Shown here: positions 52,418-62,722 of the stretch, in pieces
How positions within the stretch are numbered: the first letter of the stretch is position 1
How the letters are laid out: the number at the start of each line of letters is the position of its first letter
Assembly (NCBI RefSeq): GCF_947172395.1
Contig: NC_069108.1
Coordinates: 3,945,501-4,009,500, forward strand
Reading direction: 5' to 3'
Length of the DNA: 64,000 nucleotides
Origin: Bicyclus anynana
Taxonomy: Eukaryota > Arthropoda > Insecta > Lepidoptera > Nymphalidae
Position numbers and translations under genes: made by a program
Notes under the pieces: model-generated
Database searches by the model: none
Told to the model about the DNA's origin: nothing
What the model saw: only the letters and a program-made list of their open reading frames with translations

Positions 52418-53270
52418 CCCCAAGACTGTGATGGACCTGCCAATGCATAGCTTTAAGCAATGTGTCAAAAAACATTTACTTAGTCGAGGTAACTACACCA
52501 GTGTTACCAACTCCCAAAAATATATATCCCTAAAGTTGTTGTCAAAAACCCCTAAATCGCCTTAATTATAAAGTTGTCCCCCTAAAAAAATATACATTCA
52601 TAATGATTTAGAAATAATATGCTGTAATATGTTTAAAAAGTCTTTATTCAATACATAAAATATTACATCTTCATCTGAAGATTTGAATTTATTGAAATCA
52701 TACATGTTGACATCGAATAAATTAAAAAAATAAATATTGGGTAAAAGTTGCCGCCAGTCACCGTCAGTTGAGTGGTTGTAAAATAACGTTTAATATGTCG
52801 TTATAAGTCGCTAGGTCAAGAAATAAGTATTAATATTATCAATTTAAAAATACATATTAAAGAGCCGAAAAAATCCCTGAAAATACCCCTAAAAATTTTA
52901 GACCCCTAATAAATCCCATCTCACTTATTTACTTTCTAAATCTGGGAGGAAAACCCCTAAGTTGGGAACCCTGTACTACACCATTGAAGAGTTCCTCAAT
53001 GATAAAGATGCTTGGAGGTCATTAGATCAGCTTCCACCTTCACAAAGGAAGTAAAACTATAAGAAATTGTAGTGTTGTCATCCATTGTAAATTATAATAT
53101 TGTATGATCTTTTTTTAAAAGAGCAACTGTTGAGTTTCTTGCCGGTTTCTTCTCAGCAGAACCTGCCTTCCGAACCGGTGGTAGAATCTTTACAAATAGT
53201 CAACTGACGTGTCAAAAGTGCTTGTAAACTGAGCCTACTTGAAATAAATGAATTTTGAATTTGAATTTTT
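52418..53270 (+). mobile_element. LINE 3' end, interrupted by a hAT MITE
   Basis: It matches 16265-16650 on both sides of an insertion: CCCCAAGACTGTGATGGACC before it and GAGTTCCTCAATGATAAAG after. The ORF tail VPKTVMDLPMHSFKQCVKKH is split at 52498. Confidence 0.75.
52499..52973. mobile_element. hAT MITE inserted in the LINE tail, 475 bp
   Basis: Ends CAGTGTTACCAACT and the inverse of CAGGGTTCCCAACT are imperfect terminal repeats. Flanks AACTACAC (52491-52498) and TACTACAC (52974-52981) are an 8-bp target duplication with one change. The uninterrupted sister LINE at 16.3 kb shows the original site. Confidence 0.82.
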
Positions 53271-53582
53271 GGGTTGCACCGGCACCATGCTGCTTGTAAA
53301 GACTCATTCCGTATGATCTTTAATCTGTGCATTTCCTACGGAACCCTGTAAAGATGATCTCGATCTTTTCGCTCATTACAATACTCCTGCGACCTTGTCC
53401 TCGCTTCACTTACATACGAGTACAGTACATACAATTACGTAACAGAGATTACCTATCGCCGATCGTCTGTTCCGCTCCCCGCTCCCCGCTCCCCTCACGC
53501 GTCCGCCGTCACTCCCTCGTGACAGCACTGACGTCAAATACCTCGTTTTGATTTAAAAACTGAGTACTTAGTGGGAGTTTAC

Positions 53583-54101
53583 CATAGCTGGGCACCGTTA
53601 ATCAAATAGTTAACTTCGTTAATCGTTAATTCGCTCCAAAAAAGTTAGCTTTCTTTAAACATTAAAGCGTCACATTTCGAAAGAATTAACGTAAGTTAAC
53701 GTTAATCGTTAATCCGTTAATATGACTGTGTAAAATTGCATTTTTATATGGTTGCGTAAGATCACCATTGGAAAATGAGTATGAGCACTGGGGAAAAGTG
53801 CCATAATTTGTTTTTTGTTGATTTTATTTATAATTTTACCATAATTATACTATTTTGTTGAATTCTTAGGAAAAATAAATAAATAACCTTTCAAAAAAGT
53901 CTTTTTTTTTTCACGCCGAGGTGCGTTGCCTTGCGGTAAATAGTAGACATTGGAATAACGATTAACGAACTTCTGCGTATTAACGGAAGTTAACGTGACC
54001 ATTAACATTTTAAAAAGTTAACTTAAAAGTTAATCCGTTAGTCAAAATGTTAACTTCGTTAATTAACGATTGACGGATTAACGAGTTAGTGCCCAGCTAT
54101 G
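53583..54101. mobile_element. hAT-type MITE, 519 bp
   Basis: CATAGCTGGGCAC at 53583 pairs with GTGCCCAGCTATG ending at 54101. Flanks GAGTTTAC and GAGTTTGC form an 8-bp target duplication with one change. The interior is full of GTTAAC/CGTTAATC repeats in both orientations. It is non-coding. Confidence 0.82.
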
Positions 54102-55004
54102 GAGTTTGCCAAACGCAATCGACGACGGCACCGTCGCGTAAATCGAATACACGTTAACTTAACGGTTTACGTTATCAGCCTGAGTACGAGTCTTATTTAG
54201 CTTTTCACTTTAGCTTCACTTTACGTTGAGTTTGCTCGTTTGTAAACGAAGTGTAAGAACACGCACACAAAGACAGATTAGACTGCCACTAGGCACTCTG
54301 CATTCATTTCAGCTGGGCAGGCGATCATTTTTTTTACGTGGGGAAATCCTCATGGATACCTTTTCAGTTTTTGTGGTGAGAGGTAAAAACCATCCATATC
54401 TCTATCTGTTTCTACACGACATCGTACCGGAACGCGAAATCGCAATCGTCTAATACGGATTGGCATGCTTCACACACGCTGTTTCCGATGTTTTGATGAA
54501 ACATCTATAGCCGCACGTAAAACCGATTTCTGACGTGGCGACGTATTCCGCATTTATGATGTTATATTCAATCATCTATTTAATTTTTTTTTTATTGAGA
54601 AAGAATACAATATGGAACTTAACTTATCCTAATAACTATACAAATCATGCCCACGTGGAATGGTGGCAAGAATACTGGCTGCATTTCCGCACTGGACAGC
54701 CAGGCTGATCCTTTGCGCAAAAAATGAGCCAGCCCTTCTGTCACCAGTCGAGGCAACTAGCCGCGGTGAAATTATTCAATAAAATTTTTTGGCACTGCGA
54801 CTCCATGGCCCAAGGGTCTCCACGGCAAAAGGTACAAATATGTAACTCTCTGTCAGAGAGGCATACTTGAGCCATTTACCGGTTTCAGCTTTTTCTGCTG
54901 CGGCTCCCGGTCTTGATTCTGTCAATTCTCATCTATTAAGTCAATTTACAAAATAATATCGATGTTTCACATCTGCCAGCCGTCCTGTGACGGCTCATTT
55001 TTTT
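54102..55004. other. Spacer with unclassified repeat
   Basis: 54585-54930 looks repeat-derived (T-rich start, CCCACGTGGAATGGTGGCAA, CCAGTCGAGGCAACTAGCC), possibly LINE in reverse, but no clear protein match could be read. No gene is recognised. Confidence 0.4.
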
Positions 55005-55140
55005 GACCGTTTGAGACAAGCGATATTTAATTCCTTAAAATGCACATATCTGAAAAGTTAGAGGTGCATGCCCCGGACTGGATTCGAACCTACACCCCCC
55101 TGAATCGGAGACAGAGCTCCACTGGGCTATCACGGTTCTG
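55005..55140 (-). mobile_element. SINE family B, head part
   Basis: Reverse of the head: GACCGTTTGAGACAAGCG, GAAAAGTTAGAGGTGCATGC, B box GGATTCGAACCTACACC, GGGCTATCACGG. Confidence 0.8.
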
Positions 55141-55424
55141 ACTCTTAAGATATGGGAGTATTGGTCATAATATTTAAAAAAACATCGCAAATATTCTTCA
55201 AGCTCAAGCGTTACTTTGGCTTTCGTTGATAGTCATTACATTGAATAATAACTGTACCCAACTGTGCCTAATTTATTTAACCTTTGTTCAATGGCGCCGT
55301 TTTAAAAACTCGTTCAATCTGGAGTCAAGCCAGCGCGGTGGAACTCAATGTCTGACTGCCATTCTCACTCACTGTCAATGACAATGGGAACGTTTAATTC
55401 AAACGATTGATTAGTGAATTAAAC

Positions 55425-55757
55425 TACTCTCTCAGAGTCATTCAGCGGGCGATGGAGCGAGCTATGCTTGGTATCTCGTGATCGAATCATAAGTTGTAGA
55501 TCCGCAGAAGAACCAAAGTCACCTATATAACTCAACGAGACGCCTATCCGACTTTAGCTTAGGGATCTTCTTCAAACTGTGTCTATATCATGAGTTCCCA
55601 AAGCTCGCAACCCAAAGGTTGAATGAGCCCTGATATACCCGACCGATCGGGCTAACAGCCAGACAGAATTTTAGTCCAAATTAATACGCTTACCTACTGA
55701 AAGTTCACCATCATCATCATATCAGCCGATGGACGTCCACTGCAGGACATAGGCCTG
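55425..55757. mobile_element. RTE-type LINE fragments
   Basis: 55425-55560 forward has GCGATGGAGCGAGCTATGCT (RTE block QRAMERAML) followed by CGTGATCGAATCATAAG. 55705-55757 is the 3' end in reverse (CAGCCGATGGACGTCCACTG). The two are in opposite orientation. Confidence 0.5.
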
Positions 55758-55984
55758 ATACTGAAACTTCATTTTGCATATTTTTACGTATCACTAAATT
55801 CAACATTCCTAATAATTAACCTGCTTGGTGAGACAGATGATAAGACACAATCACAGATAACGTACTTATATAATGTATGGTTAGCTGATAACATTTTTGT
55901 ATAACTTAGAGATGTATGTATTGCTATTTTTACTCAATTTATCTATACTTATAATAAATCTGTAGAGAGGTCAATTCTGTATAT

Positions 55985-57167
55985 CTATATCTATACTAAT
56001 ATTATAAAGAGGTAAAGTTTGTAAGTTTGTAAGTTTGTCACATTTTTTAAATGGGGTAATCTTCGGAACTACTGGTCCGATTTTAAAAATTCTTTCACCA
56101 GTAGAATGCTACATTATCGGGGAGTGCTATAGGCTATATTTTATATTGGTATCATATATATTAGCCGAGTTATTACAGTTTTTGTCATACAGGTCGGACT
56201 GAAAATCCTCTTAAACAGACTTATTCGCATGCGCTGCCTTAACTATAGTGTAAAATTGAAATTAATGTATGGAGACTTTATGTATCTTTAAAAGTTCTAC
56301 AAAAAAGTCCGCGACACCATATATCTATCTTCTATATATTAGCAGATATATTACCTTTTGTGTTTTAAAAATTATTAATTTTATATACTTAGGTTTACGT
56401 CATTATTTATACAACTAAACTTTAATCCTTATTAAAATAAATTATTTAATAATCACAAGGATATTATGGAGATAAGATTTGCCCTTTACAGTATGTTAAT
56501 TACTTAAATAGTTTTGGAGATAATACAAAATTTCTAAGAGACGCAGAAATTCCGCTATATGACGCCCGGCGCTTTCATTAACGTAGTTCCCGTTCCCGTG
56601 TGAATATGGGGATCAAACATAGCCTATGACACTCGCAAATAACGTAGCTTTCTATTGGTAAAACAATTTTCCAAATCGGTCCAGTAGATCCAGAGATTAC
56701 CTCCTACAACCACACGAACTTTACCTCTTTATATTATTAGCATAGAAGTCTCTATTTCTCTTGGTCATACCACCACTCTCGAAGGACTGGACCGATTTTG
56801 CTAAGGGTAGGAGTAAGATAGAAAAGTTACAGGGCAGGGTAGGGTACGGGTAGGGAAGCGTAGGGGCAGTGTAGGGGTAGGGTAGGTTTAGGGCCGGGTT
56901 TAGGGTAGTGGTAGGGTAGGGGTAGAGGTAGGGTAGTGGTAGAGTAGAGGTACGGGTAGGATAGGGAAGTGGTAGGGTAGGGGTAGGATAGGCGTGAGAT
57001 AGGGGTTCGGGTGAAATAGGGGTAGGAAAGGGATAGGGTACGGGAGGGTAGGGGTAGGATGGGGGTAGGGGTAGGATGGGGGTAGGGTATAGGTAAGGTA
57101 GGGGTAGGGGTAGTAGTAAAGTTGACATCGAAATTTACGCGGACGAAGTCGCGGGTGTCCGCTAGTG
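55985..57167 (+). mobile_element. Helitron-like composite containing a G-rich array
   Basis: It starts TCTATACTAATATTATAAAG near 55990; a tail GACGAAGTCGCGGGTGTCCGCTAGT ends at 57167. The G-rich array fills 56824-57119. It may be two overlapping elements. Confidence 0.45.
56824..57119. repeat. G-rich degenerate minisatellite (GGGTAGG-type)
   Basis: Irregular units of GGGTAGGGGTA occur without a fixed period over about 295 bp, all G on the plus strand. Many runs of three to five G lie close together. A second, shorter array is at 57455-57530. Confidence 0.92.
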
Positions 57168-57814
57168 AAATATATTTCCAAAATAACTATCAGGAGGTGA
57201 TTAGTGGTCGATGCTGATGCCAAAAATGCAATCAGTAAAATTTTTGTCTGTCTGTCTGTATGTTCTTTATAGAAACAAAAACTACTCGACGGATTTTAAC
57301 GAAACTTGGTACAATTTATTCTTCATGCTCCTGGGCAGGTTATAGTATACTTTTCATTACGCTATGATCAATAGGAGCAGAGCAGTGAAGGGAAATGTTG
57401 GGAAAACGGGAGATGTTACTCAATTTTTTAAGCTTCCGTCGCGTGTGCAGCTTCAATGGGTAGGGTAGGGGTAGAGGTAGGGTAGGGGTAGGGACTAGGG
57501 TAGGGGAAGGGTAGGGCAGGGTAGGGGTAGTTAAAAGTTTACATCTACTTTCACGCGGATGAAGTCGCGGGCGTCCGCTATTAAATAATAAAATATAGCC
57601 TATGACACTTACAAATATAGTGCCTTCCTAGTGGTAAAAGAATTTCCAAAATTGGTTTAGTAGATCCGGAGATTGTCACAAACTTTACCTCTTTATAATA
57701 TAAGTAGCCGTAGGAACTAACACCCCCGATTTTAACGCCGATTGTAGATTTAGGCGCTCGTAAAACGTCTTTTACGATCCTGACGATGACATGACAACCG
57801 ACAATGCTTCTCAG

Positions 57815-58085
57815 GCAACACAAACACAAGCTACACAGCGTCTTCGCCGGCGAAGACGAGGTCCCCGATATCTGAAGTCACCCGGAGGTGGTTTTAAAAA
57901 AAACCACGATCTCGGGGGCGCCTGGACTGATACACTAAGGCTGCACCCTTCTAGAGTCGTTCCACCACATCATCTGCTTCTGCCTGCGAGCCCTTAACAG
58001 GCGATGCTTCTGCGCTCGCTCTAAACCCACAGTGACGCCGCTGAGTTCCCATTATGGAGCCTACGGCGTTTAAACAATCGTAAAA
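57815..58085. repeat. Interspersed repeat with palindromes, relative at 24725
   Basis: It holds the 20-bp perfect palindrome CGTCTTCGCCGGCGAAGACG (near 57839) and a hairpin GTGGTTTTaaaaAAAACCAC. Its 3' half matches 24870-24985. Confidence 0.6.
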
Positions 58086-58111
58086 AAAAAGCAGGTACTA
58101 ATATAAATAAT

Positions 58112-58305
58112 CCTACTAATATTATAACCGTTTGTATGGTTGTTTGTATACTACTGAACCTATTTGGCTGAACTGAAATGGATAGAGATTTTACTCTGGA
58201 TTACACATAGGCTACTTTTCATCCCGGAAAAATCCATAGTTCCCAAGGGATTTGTGAAAAAACTGAATTTCACGCGGACGAAGTCTCGGGCGTCGGCTAG
58301 TACTA
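58112..58305 (+). mobile_element. Helitron-like element, second family
   Basis: Starts TCCTACTAATATTATAACCG and ends GACGAAGTCTCGGGCGTCGG then CTAGT. It abuts the errantivirus on its left. Confidence 0.6.
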
Positions 58306-58340
58306 CTTATTTATATATTAAAATAAGATGAAGAAGTAAA

Positions 58341-58588
58341 ATAGCAGCCCTGTTACACGGGAATTATTTACATAAAGCACGAGTTATATCAGCGTAACGC
58401 CTGCTCCAGGAGGCTCATCGTCTTCAGTAGCTATTAAGATAATCACCTTAATGTAAACTTTCAGTTAGAATTAAAATCACTTTTGTACCAACGCTCTTAG
58501 CGAACGGTTGTCCGTTTCCTGACTTTTCTTTGTATCACTTTTCATTTTCAATTTTTAAAAAGCGAGTTATCCCGTCCCGTTCATTAAC
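58341..58588 (+). repeat. Probable 5' LTR of the errantivirus
   Basis: The right end is set by the primer binding site beginning at 58589. The left end is uncertain; the block starting near GCCCTGTTACACGGGAATTA looks LTR-like. No matching 3' LTR was found in the window, so the boundaries cannot be confirmed. Confidence 0.45.
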
Positions 58589-58605
58589 TGGCGCAGTCGA
58601 TACAG
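58589..58605 (+). promoter_or_regulatory. Primer binding site, tRNA-Ser type
   Basis: TGGCGCAGTCGATACAG begins with TGGCGCAGTCG, complementary to the 3' end of insect tRNA-Ser (CGACTGCGCCA). Several errantiviruses (17.6/297 group) prime from tRNA-Ser. Confidence 0.65.
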
Positions 58606-58919
58606 ATCGTGTTCATTCAAAGCGGTAACGAAACCCCCGTAAATTTCGAGTGGTAGCCGTGACGCGATCTTAAAGAACCTACACACACACATATTCGGGT
58701 CGGTAACGAGCAAGAAAAGAAGAAAGAAAACCGTTGGTGCATCTGTCAAGCCTAGAGTCGGCATGGTCGTGGGGTAAGCTCATAATTTGTTTGCTCCCGA
58801 TTTTCCTTTTATTCCCAATAACATCTTATAATCAATTAATTAGAAAGTTAAATTTCCTTTCAATTAATTCTATTATTATTATTTATATTTATATAATTAG
58901 TGTTCACTGAGACCTAAAA

Positions 58920-59780
58920 ATGTCACAGGAAGACGCTAAAACTAACGGAGCTGATGCTCTCACATTTAAATCATTGTCGTTTTTACTGCCCACATACGAT
59001 GGCAATAAAAAGACATTACTCTTTTTTATACGTAGCGTTGAGAGTGTACTAGATCTTGTAGAAAACCGGGATCAACCTACCATCGCTTGTTTGATACGCA
59101 ACAAACTAACCGGAAGGGCTGTTGAAGCGCTCTCGGAATGTAACGATTTCCACTCGTGGGAAAGCATAAAAAATATTTTAATTAGACGATTTGGAGAAGT
59201 TAGAGATGAAATACAAATTGTTCAAGAATTGATGCAATTAAAAAAAGACAGGCTAGACATCGAAGCCTTCGCGATAAAAATACGTGAATTGATGTGTAGC
59301 CTGGTCAACATGGACATAAGCAAAAAAGATTATTACGAAAAAATGTCAATAAATGTGTTTTTGGACCAACTCCCGCCTCTATTAGCGTTAAGTGTTCGAG
59401 TCCAGGGCGTTGAGACCTTCGAGAGAGCTATAGCAATAGCCAGGCAGGAGGATATAAAATTCAAAAATCGTAGTAATCAATTTAAAGAGCAACAAAAAAT
59501 TACATCATCAACAAATAACACCCAGTATAGACCCAGACAGCAGTTGCAGCCGCAACAAAAACCCATTTTATTTAGCGGAACTGCACCTGCGCAGGTCAAT
59601 AGTAGATTTATAAACAATAGACCGGGACCAGCGTACAGGCCCCAGGGTTCAACCTCAAACAAAATTAATTACCAAGCAGAAGTAGACACCTCAGACGAAG
59701 GATTAAATCAATTGTTTGAGGAGGTAGAGGATGAACAACAGGATTTTCTCCTAGAAGAAGAAATCACCCACAAAACCTAG
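58920..59780 (+). CDS. gag: Errantivirus Gag, 286 aa
   Basis: Capsid-type Gag of a Ty3/gypsy element. ATG 58920; conserved-type blocks LTFKSLSFLLPTYDGNKKTL, LTGRAVEALSECN, WESIKNILIRRFGEVRDEIQ and FLDQLPPLLALSVR form the retrotransposon capsid fold. The C-terminus is Gln- and acidic-rich, without a CCHC zinc knuckle, as in many errantiviruses. It ends at TAG 59778-59780 and overlaps the pol frame by 46 bases in the -1 frame. Confidence 0.9.
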   Translation: MSQEDAKTNGADALTFKSLSFLLPTYDGNKKTLLFFIRSVESVLDLVENRDQPTIACLIRNKLTGRAVEALSECNDFHSWESIKNILIRRFGEVRDEIQIVQELMQLKKDRLDIEAFAIKIRELMCSLVNMDISKKDYYEKMSINVFLDQLPPLLALSVRVQGVETFERAIAIARQEDIKFKNRSNQFKEQQKITSSTNNTQYRPRQQLQPQQKPILFSGTAPAQVNSRFINNRPGPAYRPQGSTSNKINYQAEVDTSDEGLNQLFEEVEDEQQDFLLEEEITHKT

Positions 59781-62722
59781 CGTACGTTAACATCTGTGGT
59801 AAGGATTTACCTTACATTTATATCAAAGAACTAGGAGGTCGATTCTTAGTGGACACTGGAGCATCGCAATCGCTTATCTCGCCGGATGCATTATTATACA
59901 CAAAACCGCGAGTGGAGCGTGAGATTAATTACATACGCACAGCTCACAGTACCACACGACATGATAAGGTTGTGTATATTAAATTACCACCTTTATTTAA
60001 GTGCGATTACACACATAAATTCTTAGTGTTTGAGTTTGATCCAGATTACATGGGCTTATTAGGAGTAGATTTATTAACGCCATTAGGTTGTGGCATAGAC
60101 ATGAAAAATATGATTCTAAAAACTCATACAGCGAATATCCCTATGAGAGGCGATATGAAATCTTATACCATAGTTCAACCTAGATGCGAACAGAAAGTAA
60201 ATTTATTATGCAAATACAGCGAAGGAGAGTATGAATTAGGGGAACAGTCTAAAGATGGCTTAGTGTTTCCAACAGCTTTTGTTTCAGTCAAAGAAGGAGT
60301 TATTACTACCACAGTATTAAATAAAACAGAGAACAAAATTAGAATACCTAATAACTATAAAATAGATTTAAAACCATTAAATAAAAACCCAATAGTAGAA
60401 GTAAATAATATGTCAACTGTAAACAACTCATTATCAGTTCACAAAATTGATAATATTCTAAAAAATAATTTAAGTAGACTTAGAACAGACCACATGAGCG
60501 AAGAAGAAAAACGAGAAATAAAAAGACTTTGTTTTAATTATAGAGACATATTCTATGCAGAAGAATTGCCTTTAACATTTACACATCAAGTGAAACATAA
60601 ACTTCGTCTTACGGACGACACTCCCATTTTTGTTAGAAATTATAGACAAGCACCGAAACAAAAACAAGAAATTAAAAAACAAATTGATAGTTTATTAAAA
60701 CAAAATATAATTAGAGAAAGTGATTCACCTTGGTCGTGCCCAGTTCACATAGTTCCGAAAAAGTTAGATGCTACAGGTGAACAAAAATGGAGACTTGTCA
60801 TTGATTACAGAAAATTAAATGAAAAAACTATCGAAGACAAGTACCCACTACCTAATATTAATGATATTTTAGATAAATTAGGTCGTGCACAATATTTTAC
60901 AACATTAGATTTAGCTTCAGGATATCATCAAGTGGAAATGAACCCAGATGATATAGAAAAAACAGCGTTTTCTTCAGAAAGAGGTCATTACGAATTCTTA
61001 CGTATGCCGTTTGGTCTAAAGAACGCACCAAGTACATTTCAACGTCTAATGGACTCAGTTCTTGGTGGTATAGATGGTGTACTAACTTACTTAGATGACG
61101 TAATTATCTATAGTACATCGTTACAGGAACATATAGACAAATGTACGCATGTTTTTAATAGGTTTAGGCAACATAATCTAAAAATACAATTAAACAAATC
61201 AGAATTCCTACAAAAACAAGTTAAATTTTTAGGTCATACATTGACAGATGAAGGTCTTAAACCGAATGCAGATAAAGTAGCAGCCATTAAACAATTTCCT
61301 ATGCCTAAAACCCAGAAAGAAATCAAATCATTTTTAGGACTTGTAGGTTACTATAGGAAATTTATAAAAGATTTTGCAAAGTTAACAAAACCCTTAACCG
61401 TATGCTTAAAAAAGAAAGCAAAAGTGTTAATAACGCCCGAGTTCATAGAATCCTTTGAAAAGTGTAAAGAAATTCTTATGAATTCTCCTGTACTACAATA
61501 CCCAAATTTTGAGGAATCATTCATACTTACTACTGACGCTTCAGACGTTGCCGTAGGCGCAGTATTATCCCAAGGAAAGGTTGGTTCGGATAAACCGGTA
61601 GCCTTTGCTTCCAGAACATTGTCAGATACAGAACAAAAATATTCAACAATAGAGAAAGAACTATTAAGTATAGTTTGGGCAACGAAATACTTTCGCCCAT
61701 ACTTATATGGAAAAAGGTTTACAATATTCACAGACCACCGTCCACTGACGTGGGTTATGTCCCTTAAGGACCCTAGTTCAAAATTAACACGTTGGAGATT
61801 AAAATTAGCTGAGTATGATTTCGATGTCCAATATAAGAAAGGGAAACAAAACACAAACGCAGATGCGTTATCGCGAGTTAAAATAGTTTACAACAACGAC
61901 GTGGAAACTGTTCCGATGTCGGATGAACAATTATTAGAATTAATTTTAGGTCAAGAAACCCAACCGCAACCTGGAACTTCGCATATTCCAGATGATTTAG
62001 AAGGAATAGATTTAGAAACACTAATAGATGCTTCTACAATTCCTCAAATAAATCCCACCATTAGTGAATTCAGTTCAGATTCAATTCAAAATCCTATCAC
62101 TAGTGAACAAGAAGAGACACAAGAATCTATCCAATTAGAGTCAGAATTACCGTATAAAATACCTGAAATATCTGATGCGATAGATCGACAGCTAAAACAA
62201 TTTCACATTAGAAGATCACCGGGATCAGAATATAAAGTAGATGATAGAACAAAAGGTAAAATTGTAATTAAAGATGTTTTTATACCAATTAACGATACAG
62301 AATCACAAATTATTAAGTTTTTGAAAGAACATACTATTCCTGACAGGATATTTCATTGTTATTTTTACAACGAAGAGTTATATCCTATATTTTCTCAAGT
62401 AGTTAAAACAATTTTTAGTGACAGAGGTCCAAAGCTAATTCGATGTAAGAATACAGCAACGTTTAAAGTAGGAGATAAGGTTTATAAACAAGTAGCTAAG
62501 AGTTCTCGTAGTAATAAGTTAGAACCTAAATATATAGGACCATATACGATTATTCACATTCATCCTGAGCAGATTGCAGAAATAATAGGTAAACATGTGA
62601 ATTCGAAGTCTATTAGAGTGCATTTCAGAATGCTTAGACGTCCTGGAAATTTTTCAGAACCGTCTTCACCGTCGGTGCAGCCCTCTGGTTCTTCGGAGTC
62701 GCCGCTGTTATCGAACCAATAG
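59735..62722 (+). CDS. pol: Errantivirus Pol: protease, RT, RNase H; integrase core deleted
   Basis: The frame opens at 59735 and has no ATG at the gag junction, so it is probably reached by -1 frameshifting in 59735-59780 (a GATTTTC run lies at 59742). Domains in order: aspartic protease with VDTGASQSLIS; reverse transcriptase with WRLVIDYRKLNEKT, FTTLDLASGYHQVEM, FGLKNAPSTFQRLMD and YLDDVIIYS; RNase H with TTDASDVAVGAVLS, FTDHRPLTWVM and TNADALSRV. After a spacer (to about 62450), the reading jumps to an integrase C-terminal piece (GDKVYKQV, PKYIGPYTI). The HHCC zinc finger and the DDE catalytic core are absent, yet the frame stays open: an in-frame internal deletion. The product cannot integrate DNA. 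Confidence 0.93.
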   Translation, partial: TTGFSPRRRNHPQNLAYVNICGKDLPYIYIKELGGRFLVDTGASQSLISPDALLYTKPRVEREINYIRTAHSTTRHDKVVYIKLPPLFKCDYTHKFLVFEFDPDYMGLLGVDLLTPLGCGIDMKNMILKTHTANIPMRGDMKSYTIVQPRCEQKVNLLCKYSEGEYELGEQSKDGLVFPTAFVSVKEGVITTTVLNKTENKIRIPNNYKIDLKPLNKNPIVEVNNMSTVNNSLSVHKIDNILKNNLSRLRTDHMSEEEKREIKRLCFNYRDIFYAEELPLTFTHQVKHKLRLTDDTPIFVRNYRQAPKQKQEIKKQIDSLLKQNIIRESDSPWSCPVHIVPKKLDATGEQKWRLVIDYRKLNEKTIEDKYPLPNINDILDKLGRAQYFTTLDLASGYHQVEMNPDDIEKTAFSSERGHYEFLRMPFGLKNAPSTFQRLMDSVLGGIDGVLTYLDDVIIYSTSLQEHIDKCTHVFNRFRQHNLKIQLNKSEFLQKQVKFLGHTLTDEGLKPNADKVAAIKQFPMPKTQKEIKSFLGLVGYYRKFIKDFAKLTKPLTVCLKKKAKVLITPEFIESFEKCKEILMNSPVLQYPNFEESFILTTDASDVAVGAVLSQGKVGSDKPVAFASRTLSDTEQKYSTIEKELLSIVWATKYFRPYLYGKRFTIFTDHRPLTWVMSLKDPSSKLTRWRLKLAEYDFDVQYKKGKQNTNADALSRVKIVYNNDVETVPMSDEQLLELILGQETQPQPGTSHIPDDLEGIDLETLIDASTIPQINPTISEFSSDSIQNPITSEQEETQESIQLESELPYKIPEISDAIDRQLKQFHIRRSPGSEYKVDDRTKGKIVIKDVFIPINDTESQIIKFLKEHTIPDRIFHCYFYNEELYPIFSQVVKTIFSDRGPKLIRCKNTATFKVGDKVYKQVAKSSRSNKLEPKYIGPYTIIHIHPEQIAEIIGKHVNSKSIRVHFRMLRRPGNFSEPSSPSVQPSGSSESPLLSNQ

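Noticed and set aside
56721..57223. Pro/Tyr/Leu-rich minus-strand ORFs
   Set aside because: They are translations of the G-rich array and have no start context or non-repeat sequence.
61351..61854. 167-codon minus-strand ORF within pol
   Set aside because: It is antisense to the RNase H region of a clear pol gene.
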